64,000 nt of DNA. Origin: Phytohabitans maris (GTDB taxonomy: Bacteria; Actinomycetota; Actinomycetes; Mycobacteriales; Micromonosporaceae). Made by a program: the position numbers and the translations under genes. The stretch is from positions 52,851 to 116,850 of the forward strand of contig NZ_JAVHUY010000031.1 in NCBI RefSeq assembly GCF_031085175.1, in the 5' to 3' direction. Below the pieces are notes generated by a model, which had not been told where the DNA came from, did not search any database, and worked only from the letters and a program-made list of their open reading frames with translations. The stretch's first letter is position 1, and each line of letters opens with the position of its first letter. Shown piece by piece: positions 49,528 through 57,126 of this stretch.

Positions 49528-50371
49528 ACGTGTAGAAGCCCCGGCCGGTCTTGCGTCCCAGCCAGCCCATCCGCACGTACTGCTTGAGCAGCGGCGGCGG
49601 GACGTAGCGCGGGTCCTTGTACTCCTCGTACATGGAGGCGGCCATGTCGTGCACGATGTCGAGGCCGATGAGGTCGGCGAGCGCGAACGGGCCCATCGGG
49701 TGGTTGAAGCCGAGCCGGATGACGTCGTCGATGGCCTCCTTCTCGGCGACCGACCGCTCGTACGCCCGGATCGCGTCCAGCAGGTACGGCACGACCAGCA
49801 GGTTGCCGACGAAGCCGGGCACGTCGTTGATGAGCACCGGGCTCTTGCCGAGGTCGGCGGCGAACTGCCGGCCGGCCTCGACCACGGCCGGGTCCGACGC
49901 GGGCGTGCGGATGACCTCCACCAGCTTCATCGCGGGTACGGGGTTGAAGAAGTGCAGCCCGATGACCCGCTCCGGCTGGTCGGTCGCGGCGGCGAGAATG
50001 ACCAGGGGGATGGTGGAGGTGTTCGAGGCGAGCAGCGCGTCCGGGGCGGCGAGCCGGGCCACCTCGGCGAAGAGCGCCTTCTTCTGCCCGACGTCCTCGT
50101 AGATGGCCTCGATGACCACGTCGGCCTCACCGACCGCGCCCAGGTCGGTCGTGGAGCTCAGCAGCGCGAGCGCGGCCGCCTGGTCCTCGGCGGTGATCCT
50201 CTCCCGGCGTACCAGGCGGTCCAGGCCCTTGGCCACGCGCGCCTCGGCGCCCTTCGCGGCCGCCTCGTCCCGCTCGACGGCGACGACCTGGAGGCCACTT
50301 TGGACCGCCACCTGGGCGATGCCCGAACCCATCGTGCCGCAGCCGACGACGGCCAGCTTCTTCGTGTTCAC
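49517..50371 (-). CDS. 3-hydroxyacyl-CoA dehydrogenase (3-hydroxybutyryl-CoA type)
   Basis: 284 aa from ATG 50371, overlapping the stop of the CCR-like gene. NAD-binding loop GCGTMGSG (10-17), acidic end of the second strand VVAVERDEAA, catalytic His and Glu region LHFFNPVPAMKLVEVIRT (His near residue 139), then VINDVPGFVGN-like LINDVPGFVGNLLVVPYLLD, and C-terminal helical domain with HPMGPFALADLIGLD. Everything is complete. It should oxidise (S)-3-hydroxyacyl-CoA to 3-ketoacyl-CoA in the degradation series. A beta-ketothiolase gene is not seen in the window. Confidence 0.92.
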   Translation of the reverse strand: MNTKKLAVVGCGTMGSGIAQVAVQSGLQVVAVERDEAAAKGAEARVAKGLDRLVRRERITAEDQAAALALLSSTTDLGAVGEADVVIEAIYEDVGQKKALFAEVARLAAPDALLASNTSTIPLVILAAATDQPERVIGLHFFNPVPAMKLVEVIRTPASDPAVVEAGRQFAADLGKSPVLINDVPGFVGNLLVVPYLLDAIRAYERSVAEKEAIDDVIRLGFNHPMGPFALADLIGLDIVHDMAASMYEEYKDPRYVPPPLLKQYVRMGWLGRKTGRGFYTYDR

Positions 50372-51624
50372 TCGTTCGTCCCTTCGGTCACTGTGCCGCT
50401 GCCCAGCCCTTCGCGGGGCGCCCCGACGAGGGCCACCCGGTTGCCGAACACCTCGACCCCCTCACCCATCTCCCAGTGCGCCCGCCCGATCTCCTCGAAC
50501 GGCAGCACCTCGCCCAGCGCGGGGTCGACCACCCCCTGGCGGACCAGGTCGTTGTAGGCGTACGCCTGCTCGTCGTTGGTGCCGTGCGAGCCCTGCAGCC
50601 GCTTCTGGAACACCCACTGGTAGCGCAGGTCCACTGTGGCCGAGTAGCCCGTGGTACCGGCGCAGATCACCACCATGCCGCCGGGGGCGCAGACGAAGAC
50701 GCTGGTGGGTATCGTCGCCTCGCCCGGGTGCTCGAAGACCAGCCGCGGGCCGCGCCGCTCGCCCACCACCTCGGCGACGGCGTCCCGGAAGCGGCGCGCC
50801 TGCTTCGACCATCCCCGCTGGCCGGCGACGTCCGTCCAGTGTGGTGGTACGCCCCAGTGCGAGAAGTCCTTGCGGTTGACGTACCCCTTGGCGCCGTACT
50901 TGAGGCAGTAGGCGCCGCGCGCCTCGTCCGAGACCACCGCGACCGGGATGGCGCCGGCCGCCCGCACGAGCTGGATCGCCTGCACGCCGAGGCCGCCCGA
51001 GCCGCCCCAGATCAGCACGACGTCGCCGGCCTCGACGGTGTGCCCGGGCCAGCCGTGCAGCATCCGGTAGGCGGTCGTGCCGACCAGTGTGGGGGCGGCC
51101 GCCTGCTCCCAGGTCAGCCGCGGCGCCTTCGGCATCACCTGGTGCGCCTGCACGACGCAGAACTGGCCGAACGAGCCGAAGTTCGTGTTGTACCCCCAGA
51201 TCTTCGCGGACGGCGCGACCATCGGGTCGTTGCCGGCCAGCACCCACGGGTCGGTCGCATCCCACCATCCAGGGTGGACGACGACGTGGTCGCCGACCGC
51301 GACGCCGCGCACCGCCTCCCCCACCGCGTACACGATGCCGGAGGCGTCACTCCCACCGACGTGGAAGTCCCATGGTTCGCCCTTGCGCTGCCGCTCGCCG
51401 ATGACGTCGATCGGGATCCCGCGGGCGGCCCAGACGTTGTTGTAGTTGATGCCGGCGGCCATCACGGCCACGAGCACCTGGTCTGGGGCCGGCTCCGGGA
51501 CGGGTACCTGCTCGATCTGGAAGGCGGTGCGCGGATCGCCGAAGCGGTCCTGACGCACGACCTGGGCGAGCATGCGCGGAGGCACCTCGCCGACCGGCGG
51601 CAACTCACCGATGGGAACGACCAT
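50368..51624 (-). CDS. CCR-like enoyl-CoA reductase with altered CO2-pocket residue
   Basis: 418 aa from ATG 51624. It aligns throughout with crotonyl-CoA carboxylase/reductase of the zinc-free MDR superfamily: AGINYNNVWAARGIPIDV near residue 60, IWGGSGGLGVQAIQLVRAAG (NADPH loop, about 205-224), VNRKDFSHWG, VFEHPGEATIPTSVFVC, and KRLQGSHGTNDEQA with His347. In CCRs the pocket residue Glu171 follows an aromatic in IWG(F/Y)ET; here it is IWGY145-N146-T. Published work on four pocket residues (Asn81, Phe170, Glu171, His365) says their loss favours plain reduction over carboxylation. I infer an enoyl-CoA reductase that may not carboxylate. Its ATG is about 30 bases from the island motif. Confidence 0.85.
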   Translation of the reverse strand: MVVPIGELPPVGEVPPRMLAQVVRQDRFGDPRTAFQIEQVPVPEPAPDQVLVAVMAAGINYNNVWAARGIPIDVIGERQRKGEPWDFHVGGSDASGIVYAVGEAVRGVAVGDHVVVHPGWWDATDPWVLAGNDPMVAPSAKIWGYNTNFGSFGQFCVVQAHQVMPKAPRLTWEQAAAPTLVGTTAYRMLHGWPGHTVEAGDVVLIWGGSGGLGVQAIQLVRAAGAIPVAVVSDEARGAYCLKYGAKGYVNRKDFSHWGVPPHWTDVAGQRGWSKQARRFRDAVAEVVGERRGPRLVFEHPGEATIPTSVFVCAPGGMVVICAGTTGYSATVDLRYQWVFQKRLQGSHGTNDEQAYAYNDLVRQGVVDPALGEVLPFEEIGRAHWEMGEGVEVFGNRVALVGAPREGLGSGTVTEGTNE

Positions 51625-51654
51625 GAGCCCTCCGTCTCGCTGTTATGTTTCTAG

Positions 51655-51671
51655 AATTTTCGAACGATATC
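51655..51671 (-). promoter_or_regulatory. Island motif variant upstream of the CCR-like operon
   Basis: On the minus strand it reads GATATCGTTCGAAAATT, matching the second half (GTTCGNAAA) of the island motif and weaker in the first half. It is followed by the palindrome TTCTAGAA (51649-51656). It lies 31 bases from the ATG at 51624, a promoter position. Confidence 0.45.
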
Positions 51672-51709
51672 GCGCGGTGGAGGCGCGAGTCAACGCGCCG
51701 GCGCCGGGG

Positions 51710-52024
51710 TCAGCCGAGCGCGTCGACCTCCTCCTCCATGCCCAGGTGCTCGGCCATCTGCCGCATGAAGTCGTCGAGCATGTCCCGCCGCAGCCGGTAG
51801 AAGTAGTTGCGTCCCTGCTTGCGGATCTCGATAAGGCCGGCGTGGTAGAGCACCTTCACGTGGTACGAGATGGTCGGCTTGGAGACCGGCAGCATGTGCT
51901 CGATCGTCGTGCAGGCCAGCTCGTCGACATCGAGCATGGCCAGCACGATCGTCCAGCGCATGTCGTCGGAGAGCGCCTTGAACACCTCGGGCAGCGGCGC
52001 GAGCGGCGGCAGGGGCTTCGACAC
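51710..52024 (-). CDS. ArsR-family transcriptional regulator
   Basis: 104 aa from GTG 52024, chosen because GAGGAG stands seven bases upstream; the longer frame is nonsense. The winged HTH is typical of ArsR/SmtB: VFKALSDDMRWTIVLAMLDV, then TIEHMLPVSKPTISYHVKVL and LYHAGLIEIRKQGRNYFYRL. No CxC or metal-binding Cys/His set is seen, so it more likely senses a small metabolite than a metal. It is 11 bases after etfA and is the only regulator gene in the island that I see, so it is a candidate for binding the shared motif. Confidence 0.85.
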   Translation of the reverse strand: MSKPLPPLAPLPEVFKALSDDMRWTIVLAMLDVDELACTTIEHMLPVSKPTISYHVKVLYHAGLIEIRKQGRNYFYRLRRDMLDDFMRQMAEHLGMEEEVDALG

Positions 52025-52035
52025 GGTTTCACTCC

Positions 52036-52986
52036 TCACCGTCGGCGGGCGACGATCTCCTCGGTGGCTTTGGGCAGCACGGCGTGCAGGTCGCCGACGA
52101 CCGCGAAGTCGGCGACGGCCATGATGGGCGCCTCCGGGTCCTTGTTGACCGCGACGATCGTCTTGGCGGTCTGCATCCCGGCCAGGTGCTGGATCGCGCC
52201 GGAGATGCCGCACGCGAGGTAGACCTGGGGTGAGACGGTCACGCCGGTCTGCCCGACCTGGTACGCGTGCGGGTACCAGCCGGAGTCCACCGCCGCCCGG
52301 GACGCGCCCACCGCGGCGCCGAGCGCGTCGGCGAGGGCCTCCACGGCGCTGAAGTCGCCGGCCGTGCCACGCCCGCCGGAGACCACGATCTCCGCCTCGG
52401 TCAGCTGCGGGCGGTCGCCCTTCGGCCGTACGCTGCGGTCCAGGACACGCACGGCGGTGGCGACTGGCGAGGGGGTGGCCGCGAGCGGCACCACGACCGG
52501 TTCGGTGGCCGGGCCGGGCTCGGCGGCGCCCGGCTTCACGGTCACCACCGGCACGCCGCGGGTGACCCGGGACCGGACCGTGAACGTGCCGGCGAAGACC
52601 GACTGGGTGGCGACCGGGCGCCCCTCGGCGTCCGGCTCCAGGCGCACCGCGTCGGTCACGACACCCGACTCCAGCCGCGCGGCGAGGTGGGCGGCGACCT
52701 CCTTGCCCTCACGGGTCGAGGGCAGCAGCACGGCCACGCTCCGCGCGGCGAGATCGGCCAGCGACTCGGCGACCGCGAGCGCGCTGACCGAGTCGTCCGG
52801 GAGCCCGGAGAGGGCGTACACCTTCTCCGGTCCCGCCGCCGCGGCCGAGCGCGCGACGCCGTCGTTCCACGGGCCGGCGACCACCAGCGCGGGCGGGCCG
52901 AACGCGCGGGCGAGCGCCACCGTCTCCGCCGTCGCGCGGCGTATCTCGTCGCCGTCCCGCTGGGCCAGGACCAGCACTTCCGACAT
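52036..52986 (-). CDS. etfA: Electron transfer flavoprotein alpha subunit
   Basis: 316 aa from ATG 52986. The N-terminal ETF domain (SEVLVLAQRDGDEIRRATAE, about 1-165) is followed by a C-terminal FAD domain with the family signature: DRPQLTEAEIVVSGGRGTAG, then GASRAAVDSGWYPHAYQVGQTG, and YLACGISGAIQHLAGMQTAK, NKDPEAPIMAVADFAVVGD. These are the FAD-binding residues of Etf alpha. With EtfB it accepts electrons from acyl-CoA dehydrogenases. It is 11 bases after etfB. Confidence 0.95.
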   Translation of the reverse strand: MSEVLVLAQRDGDEIRRATAETVALARAFGPPALVVAGPWNDGVARSAAAAGPEKVYALSGLPDDSVSALAVAESLADLAARSVAVLLPSTREGKEVAAHLAARLESGVVTDAVRLEPDAEGRPVATQSVFAGTFTVRSRVTRGVPVVTVKPGAAEPGPATEPVVVPLAATPSPVATAVRVLDRSVRPKGDRPQLTEAEIVVSGGRGTAGDFSAVEALADALGAAVGASRAAVDSGWYPHAYQVGQTGVTVSPQVYLACGISGAIQHLAGMQTAKTIVAVNKDPEAPIMAVADFAVVGDLHAVLPKATEEIVARRR

Positions 52987-52997
52987 GGGTACTCCGT

Positions 52998-53780
52998 TCA
53001 GATGAGCCGGTTGTCGACCAGGTACGCCACCATGCGGGCGCCGCCGTCGCCGTCGTCCTTGACGACCTCGCCGGAGCTCCGCGCCGGACGCCGCAGCGCC
53101 GACTCCACGGCGGTACGGGCGCCGGCGAACCCGACCTCGTCCGGCGCGATGCCGAGGTCGGTAAGGGCGATCACCTCGACCGGCTTCTTCTTCGCCGCCA
53201 TGATCGCCTTGAACGAGGGGTAGCGTGGCTCGTTGATGTGGTCGGTCACCGCCACCACGGCCGGCAGCGCCACCTCGAAACGCTCCCGGAACGCCTCGGT
53301 CTCCCGGGCTCCCGTGGCGGTGCCGCCGGCGACGTCCAGCTCGTCGACGTAGCCGACGAAGGGAAGCCCCAGCCGGTGCGCCACCATCGCCGGCACCAGG
53401 CCGGTACCCGCGTCGGTGCTGGCCATCCCGGTCAGCACCAGGTCGGCGCCGCCGGCGCGGCCGACCGCGGCGGCGAGCACCAGCGCGGTGCCGGCGGCGT
53501 CCGTACCGCGCAGCGCGGCGTCCCGCACGTGCACCGCGGCGGTGGCGCCCATCTGGAGCGCCCGCAGCGCGGCGTCCGCCGCCCCGCCGGGCCCCATCAG
53601 CACCACGAGCACCTCGCCGCCTGACTGTTCGCTCAGGCGGACGGCCTGCTCGACGGCGTACTCGTCGAGCTCGCTGAGCCGGCTCTCGATGTCGTCCCGT
53701 ACCGTCGTGTGGTCGGCCGGGTCGAAGCGGCGGTCCGCGGTGGCGTCCGGCACGTATTTGGCCAGTACGACTGTCCTCAT
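52998..53780 (-). CDS. etfB: Electron transfer flavoprotein beta subunit
   Basis: 260 aa from ATG 53780. It has the Etf beta start RTVVLAKYVPDATADRRFDP, the AMP-binding loop region VLTGMASTDAGTGLVPAMVA, and the recognition part LPAVVAVTDHINEPRYPSFK with IMAAKKKPVEV, the acyl-CoA-dehydrogenase docking loop. Length fits the family. It forms the heterodimer with EtfA and carries electrons from the two acyl-CoA dehydrogenases at 58506 and 59700 to EtfD-like protein at 63731. It lies 74 bases after the enoyl-CoA hydratase gene, probably on the same transcript. Confidence 0.95.
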   Translation of the reverse strand: MRTVVLAKYVPDATADRRFDPADHTTVRDDIESRLSELDEYAVEQAVRLSEQSGGEVLVVLMGPGGAADAALRALQMGATAAVHVRDAALRGTDAAGTALVLAAAVGRAGGADLVLTGMASTDAGTGLVPAMVAHRLGLPFVGYVDELDVAGGTATGARETEAFRERFEVALPAVVAVTDHINEPRYPSFKAIMAAKKKPVEVIALTDLGIAPDEVGFAGARTAVESALRRPARSSGEVVKDDGDGGARMVAYLVDNRLI

Positions 53781-53854
53781 GGCACCGCCACCTCCCGGTC
53801 ACTCGCTCCACGCCGCCGTGCGATGTCGCCGTACACGCCCGCTCACCCCTCCCC

Positions 53855-54649
53855 TTACCGGCCGACGAACGTGGCCCGCCCGGGGCCGTTCTCGATGAAC
53901 GAGGTCATGCCGCGGCCGCGGTCCTCGGTGGCGAAGAGCCCGGCGAAGTGCTGGCTCTCGATCTCCAGGCCGGTGTCGAGGTCGACGTCGAGGCCGCGGT
54001 CGACCGCCGCCTTGGCCGCGCGGAGGGCGAGCGCCGGCCCGCCGGCGAAGCCCGCCGCCCACTCGCGAGCCACCGGGTACACGTCGGCGGCCGGTGTGAC
54101 CCGGTCGACCAGCCCGATCGCGAGCGCCTCGTCCGCGGCGACGAAGCGTCCGGTGTAGACGATGTCCTTGGTGCGCGCCGGACCCACGAGCCGGGCCAGC
54201 CGCTGCGTGCCGCCCGCGCCGGGGATGATGCCGAGCTTGATCTCCGGCTGGCCGAGCCGCGCGTCCGCCGCGCAGAACCGGACGTCCGCGCAGAGAGCCA
54301 GCTCCAGGCCGCCGCCGAGCGCGTACCCGGTGACGGCGGCGCAGACCGGCTTCGGGATGGCGGCGACCGCGCTCATCGCCGCCTGGAGGCGGCGGGCGTG
54401 CACGACCATTTCCGGGTACCCCATCGCGTTCATCTGCTTGATGTCCGCCCCGGCGGCGAAGACCCTTTCCCCGCCCCAGAGCACGACGGCGGCCACCTCG
54501 GGATCGTCGGCGGCGGCGGTCGCGGCGGCCCGGATCGCCTCCTGGGTGTCGACGTCGAGGGCGTTCATCGGCGGGCGGTCCAGGCGGAGCGTGCCGACGC
54601 CGGCGTCCACCTCGAGCGTGACGTGGTCGCCGAAACGGCGCTGTGACAT
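53855..54649 (-). CDS. Enoyl-CoA hydratase
   Basis: 264 aa from ATG 54649. Crotonase fold with VFAAGADIKQMNAMGYPEMV, the oxyanion hole strand GYALGGGLELALCADVRFCA and QPEIKLGIIPGAGGTQRLAR. Both catalytic Glu residues are present, one in GGGLELAL and one in QPEIKLG, matching Glu144 and Glu164 of the rat enzyme. It should hydrate trans-2-enoyl-CoA. It is first in the etfBA-arsR unit; the island motif lies 25 bases upstream of its start (54674-54689). Confidence 0.93.
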   Translation of the reverse strand: MSQRRFGDHVTLEVDAGVGTLRLDRPPMNALDVDTQEAIRAAATAAADDPEVAAVVLWGGERVFAAGADIKQMNAMGYPEMVVHARRLQAAMSAVAAIPKPVCAAVTGYALGGGLELALCADVRFCAADARLGQPEIKLGIIPGAGGTQRLARLVGPARTKDIVYTGRFVAADEALAIGLVDRVTPAADVYPVAREWAAGFAGGPALALRAAKAAVDRGLDVDLDTGLEIESQHFAGLFATEDRGRGMTSFIENGPGRATFVGR

Positions 54650-54673
54650 GCACCCTCCCAGATCGGTTCGTTA

Positions 54674-54689
54674 TTTCTCAAACTATCGA
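54674..54689 (-). promoter_or_regulatory. Island motif upstream of the hydratase-etfBA unit
   Basis: Read on the minus strand, TCGATAGTTTGAGAAA. It matches the consensus TYGATAGTTYGNNAAA exactly and lies 25 bases from the ATG at 54649. Confidence 0.6.
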
Positions 54690-54728
54690 CGTGATGTTAG
54701 CGTGAGTCAAGCCGAACCGGAGGGGGCC

Positions 54729-54833
54729 ATGTCACTCCTCACACCGACAGGTGGCACGACGATCGCGCCGCGGCACTACGCTGTCGTCGTGATCGCCAGC
54801 GGTGCCGGCCCGAGCGGATCGCCGGCCGGATGA
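54729..54833 (+). CDS. Possible 34-residue upstream ORF coupled to the MBL gene
   Basis: ATG 54729 follows GGAGGGGGCC and reads 34 codons (MSLLTPTGGTTIAPRHYAVV, then VIASGAG) to TGA 54831, which overlaps the ATG of the MBL gene (ATGA). The good ribosome-binding site and the coupling argue for translation; the sequence itself has no recognisable family. It may serve only to bring ribosomes to the MBL start, which has no ribosome-binding site of its own. Confidence 0.3.
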   Translation: MSLLTPTGGTTIAPRHYAVVVIASGAGPSGSPAG

Positions 54834-55879
54834 AGGTGACCGGCGTCCTGCAGCAGCGGGCCTGGGCCACCCGCGAGCTTCCCCCGGTGGAGCAGGTACG
54901 CCCCGGGCTCTGGTCGGTGCCGGTGCCGATCCCGGACAACCCGCTGCGCTACACGCTCGTGTACGCCGTACGGCTGGCACGCGGCCTCGCGCTCGTGGAC
55001 GCCGGGTGGGCGGCCGAGACCTCCTGGCGTTCGCTGACGGACGGGCTGGCCGGCATCGGATACGCCGTCACCGACGTCCGGTTCGTCCTGGTGACCCACG
55101 CGCACATGGACCACCTGGGCCTCGCCGCCCGGATCCGCGAGGTCTCCGGCGCCGCGGTCGGGATGCACCCGGCCGAGGCGGCCACGCTGACCCTGCCGCC
55201 GGGCCGGGCGGAGAGCGTGGTGGGCTGGCTCACCAGGCGCGGCGCCTCGCGGGCCGACGCCGCCGAGCAGATCGAGCGGATGGCGGGCTGGCGGGCGGCG
55301 TTCGAGGCGCTGGCCCGGCCGGACCTGCTCGTCGAGCACGGCGACCGCCCGCTCCCCGCCCCGGCCGCGATCCGCGCGGTGTGGACGCCCGGCCACACGC
55401 CCGGCCACCTCTGCTTCGTGGACGAGGAGCGGGACGTGATGTTTACCGGCGACCACGTGCTCCCCCGGATCAGCCCAAACATCTCAGTGCCGCCGGGCGG
55501 CGCCGGCGACCCGCTGGGCGACTTCCTCTCCTCGCTCTCCACTGTGGACCACGCCGAGCCCGGCGAGGTGCTCCCCGCCCACGAGTACCGGTTCACCGGG
55601 CTGGCCGCCCGGCGGGAGGCGTTGCTGGCCCACCACCGCACGCGGCTGGCCGAGGCGGAGGCGGCGGTGCGCGCCGACCCGGGCGCGAGCACCTGGGCGG
55701 TCGCCGCCACGCTCTCCTGGTCCCGCCCGTGGTCGGCGCTCGGTCCGGTGCTGCGGCAGTTCGCGGTCGGCGAGACGTACGCCCACCTGCTGCACCTGGC
55801 GGCACTCGGCCGGGTGGTCAACCAGGACGGCCCGCGGGACGCGTGGAGCGCCGTTCACGGGGTGTCTACTGTGGCCTGA
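54830..55879 (+). CDS. MBL-fold metallo-hydrolase
   Basis: 349 aa from ATG 54830. Motifs: THAHMDHL (HxHxDH) near residue 88, GHTPGH near residue 188, FTGDHVLPR with the bridging Asp near 207 and AHEYRF with a late His. A helical tail (about 260-345) is shared with the 353-aa protein at 19816, to which it is clearly similar in layout. Possible substrates are CoA thioesters or lactones, given the island; thioesterase activity is inference. The last 25 bases overlap the end of the convergent enoyl-CoA hydratase gene at 55855. Confidence 0.85.
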   Translation: MKVTGVLQQRAWATRELPPVEQVRPGLWSVPVPIPDNPLRYTLVYAVRLARGLALVDAGWAAETSWRSLTDGLAGIGYAVTDVRFVLVTHAHMDHLGLAARIREVSGAAVGMHPAEAATLTLPPGRAESVVGWLTRRGASRADAAEQIERMAGWRAAFEALARPDLLVEHGDRPLPAPAAIRAVWTPGHTPGHLCFVDEERDVMFTGDHVLPRISPNISVPPGGAGDPLGDFLSSLSTVDHAEPGEVLPAHEYRFTGLAARREALLAHHRTRLAEAEAAVRADPGASTWAVAATLSWSRPWSALGPVLRQFAVGETYAHLLHLAALGRVVNQDGPRDAWSAVHGVSTVA

Positions 55880-56742
55880 CGCACCGGTGGCGCCTCGTGC
55901 CAGGCGGGCACGCCGAGCTCCGGGGTGCCCACCGGGATCCCGCCGGTGCGCTCGGCCCAGTGCGCGTGGTTCAGCTCGTGGATGGTGAAGCAGGCGTTCA
56001 GCGCGTTGTGAAAGCCCATGTTGTCGACGCTCTGGTTCACCGACTCCTTCACCAGCAGCGCGGCCATCGGGTCGACCCGGGCGACCCGCCGGGCGAACTC
56101 GACCGTCCGGGCGTCGAGGTCGCCGGCCGGGAAGACCTTGCTCACCATGCCGAGCCGGTGCGCCTCCGCCGCGTCGATGGAGTCGCCGGTCAGCAGCAAC
56201 TCCTTCGCCTTGCGCGGGCCGAACTCCCACGGATGGGCGAAGTACTCCACCCCGCACATGCCCAGCCGGGTGCCGACCACGTCGGCGAACTCGGTCCCCT
56301 CCGCCGCGACGATGAGGTCGCAGGCCCAGGCCAGCATGAGGCCGGCCGCGTACACCTTGCCGTGCACCTGGGCGATGGTGATCTTGCGCAGGTCACGCCA
56401 GCGCAAGGTGTTGCGGAAGAAGTAGTGCCACTCCTGGAGCGTGCGCCCCTCGGCGGCCGGACGGGTGCCACCATTCACGCGGCGGGTCGGGTGCTGGCCG
56501 GGCCCGGGCTCCCACTCGGTTCGGGCCGTCGCCGTACCCATGTCGTGCCCGGCGGAGAAGACCGGGCCGGCACCCCGGAGGACGACCACCCGCACCGCGT
56601 CGTCCGCCTCGGCGGCGAGGAAGGCGTCGTCGAGCTCGACGAGCAGCCCGCGGTTCTGGGCGTTGCGGGCCTCCGGCCGGTCGAGCGTGATGCGGGCGAT
56701 CGGGCCCATGGTCTCGTAGCCGAGGTAAGTGTAGTCGCGCAT
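55855..56742 (-). CDS. Enoyl-CoA hydratase/isomerase-like protein
   Basis: 295 aa from ATG 56742. Crotonase fold: ITLDRPEARNAQNRGLLVEL, VFSAGHDMGTATARTE (oxyanion part) and HGKVYAAGLMLAWACDLIVA, GTRLGMCGVEYFAHPWEFGP. The usual catalytic Glu in GGGCELA is Met-Leu-Ala here, and the second Glu position reads GVEYFAHP. An insert of about 30 residues (REWEPGPGQHPTRR-type, 80-115) and a C-terminal extension rich in His/Trp (NHAHWAERTGG) distinguish it from a plain hydratase. An isomerase, hydrolase or decarboxylase role is possible. A motif of the island set stands at 56760-56774. Confidence 0.8.
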   Translation of the reverse strand: MRDYTYLGYETMGPIARITLDRPEARNAQNRGLLVELDDAFLAAEADDAVRVVVLRGAGPVFSAGHDMGTATARTEWEPGPGQHPTRRVNGGTRPAAEGRTLQEWHYFFRNTLRWRDLRKITIAQVHGKVYAAGLMLAWACDLIVAAEGTEFADVVGTRLGMCGVEYFAHPWEFGPRKAKELLLTGDSIDAAEAHRLGMVSKVFPAGDLDARTVEFARRVARVDPMAALLVKESVNQSVDNMGFHNALNACFTIHELNHAHWAERTGGIPVGTPELGVPAWHEAPPVRQATVDTP

Positions 56743-56759
56743 GCGCCCATGTTAGAGGG

Positions 56760-56774
56760 TTTTCGAACCGTCGA
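56760..56774 (-). promoter_or_regulatory. Island motif variant upstream of the hydratase-like gene
   Basis: On the minus strand, TCGACGGTTCGAAAA. It fits TYGAYRGTTYGNNAA and lies 18 bases from the ATG at 56742. The rest of 56743-57126 is repeat sequence without a gene. Confidence 0.45.
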
Positions 56775-56834
56775 ATAGCGGATGAGCTACCGCGACGTCC
56801 GCGATGGTCCAGACCGTCGCGCGGGGCCCCGGGG

Positions 56835-57057
56835 GGGTGGGCTTGCCCCGCGCGACCGGCAGCGGAGGCCGGGGATCCCGGCGAGCGCCAGCTCGCCGCC
56901 GGCCGCAGCGTTGCCCGCGGGAGCAAACGGTCCACAACTGAGACGGACCGGGGCAAACATCTGTCTGAAAAACGCTGCGACGCGCCCGGCGCCCGGCCCC
57001 GAAAGCAGATCTAGAACGTTTAGGGCGGATATAGAGCCCTAAACGTTCTAGATCTGC
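56835..57057 (+). repeat. Dispersed repeat, copy 2
   Basis: The same ordered blocks as at 16594-16863, followed by a hairpin with perfect 22-bp arms (57005-57026 and 57036-57057; GCAGATCTAGAACG... and complement) and a nine-base loop. The loop region GGGCGGATATAGAGCCC is the reverse complement of the loop in copy 1, while the flanking blocks keep the same orientation. No gene is seen in the 384-base gap 56743-57126; it fills most of it. Confidence 0.75.
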
Positions 57058-57126
57058 ACGACAGACTCCAGAGCACCGCACACGCACGCCCCGACAGCGG
57101 AGGGCGGGGTAGTCGGCGAGGCTCGC

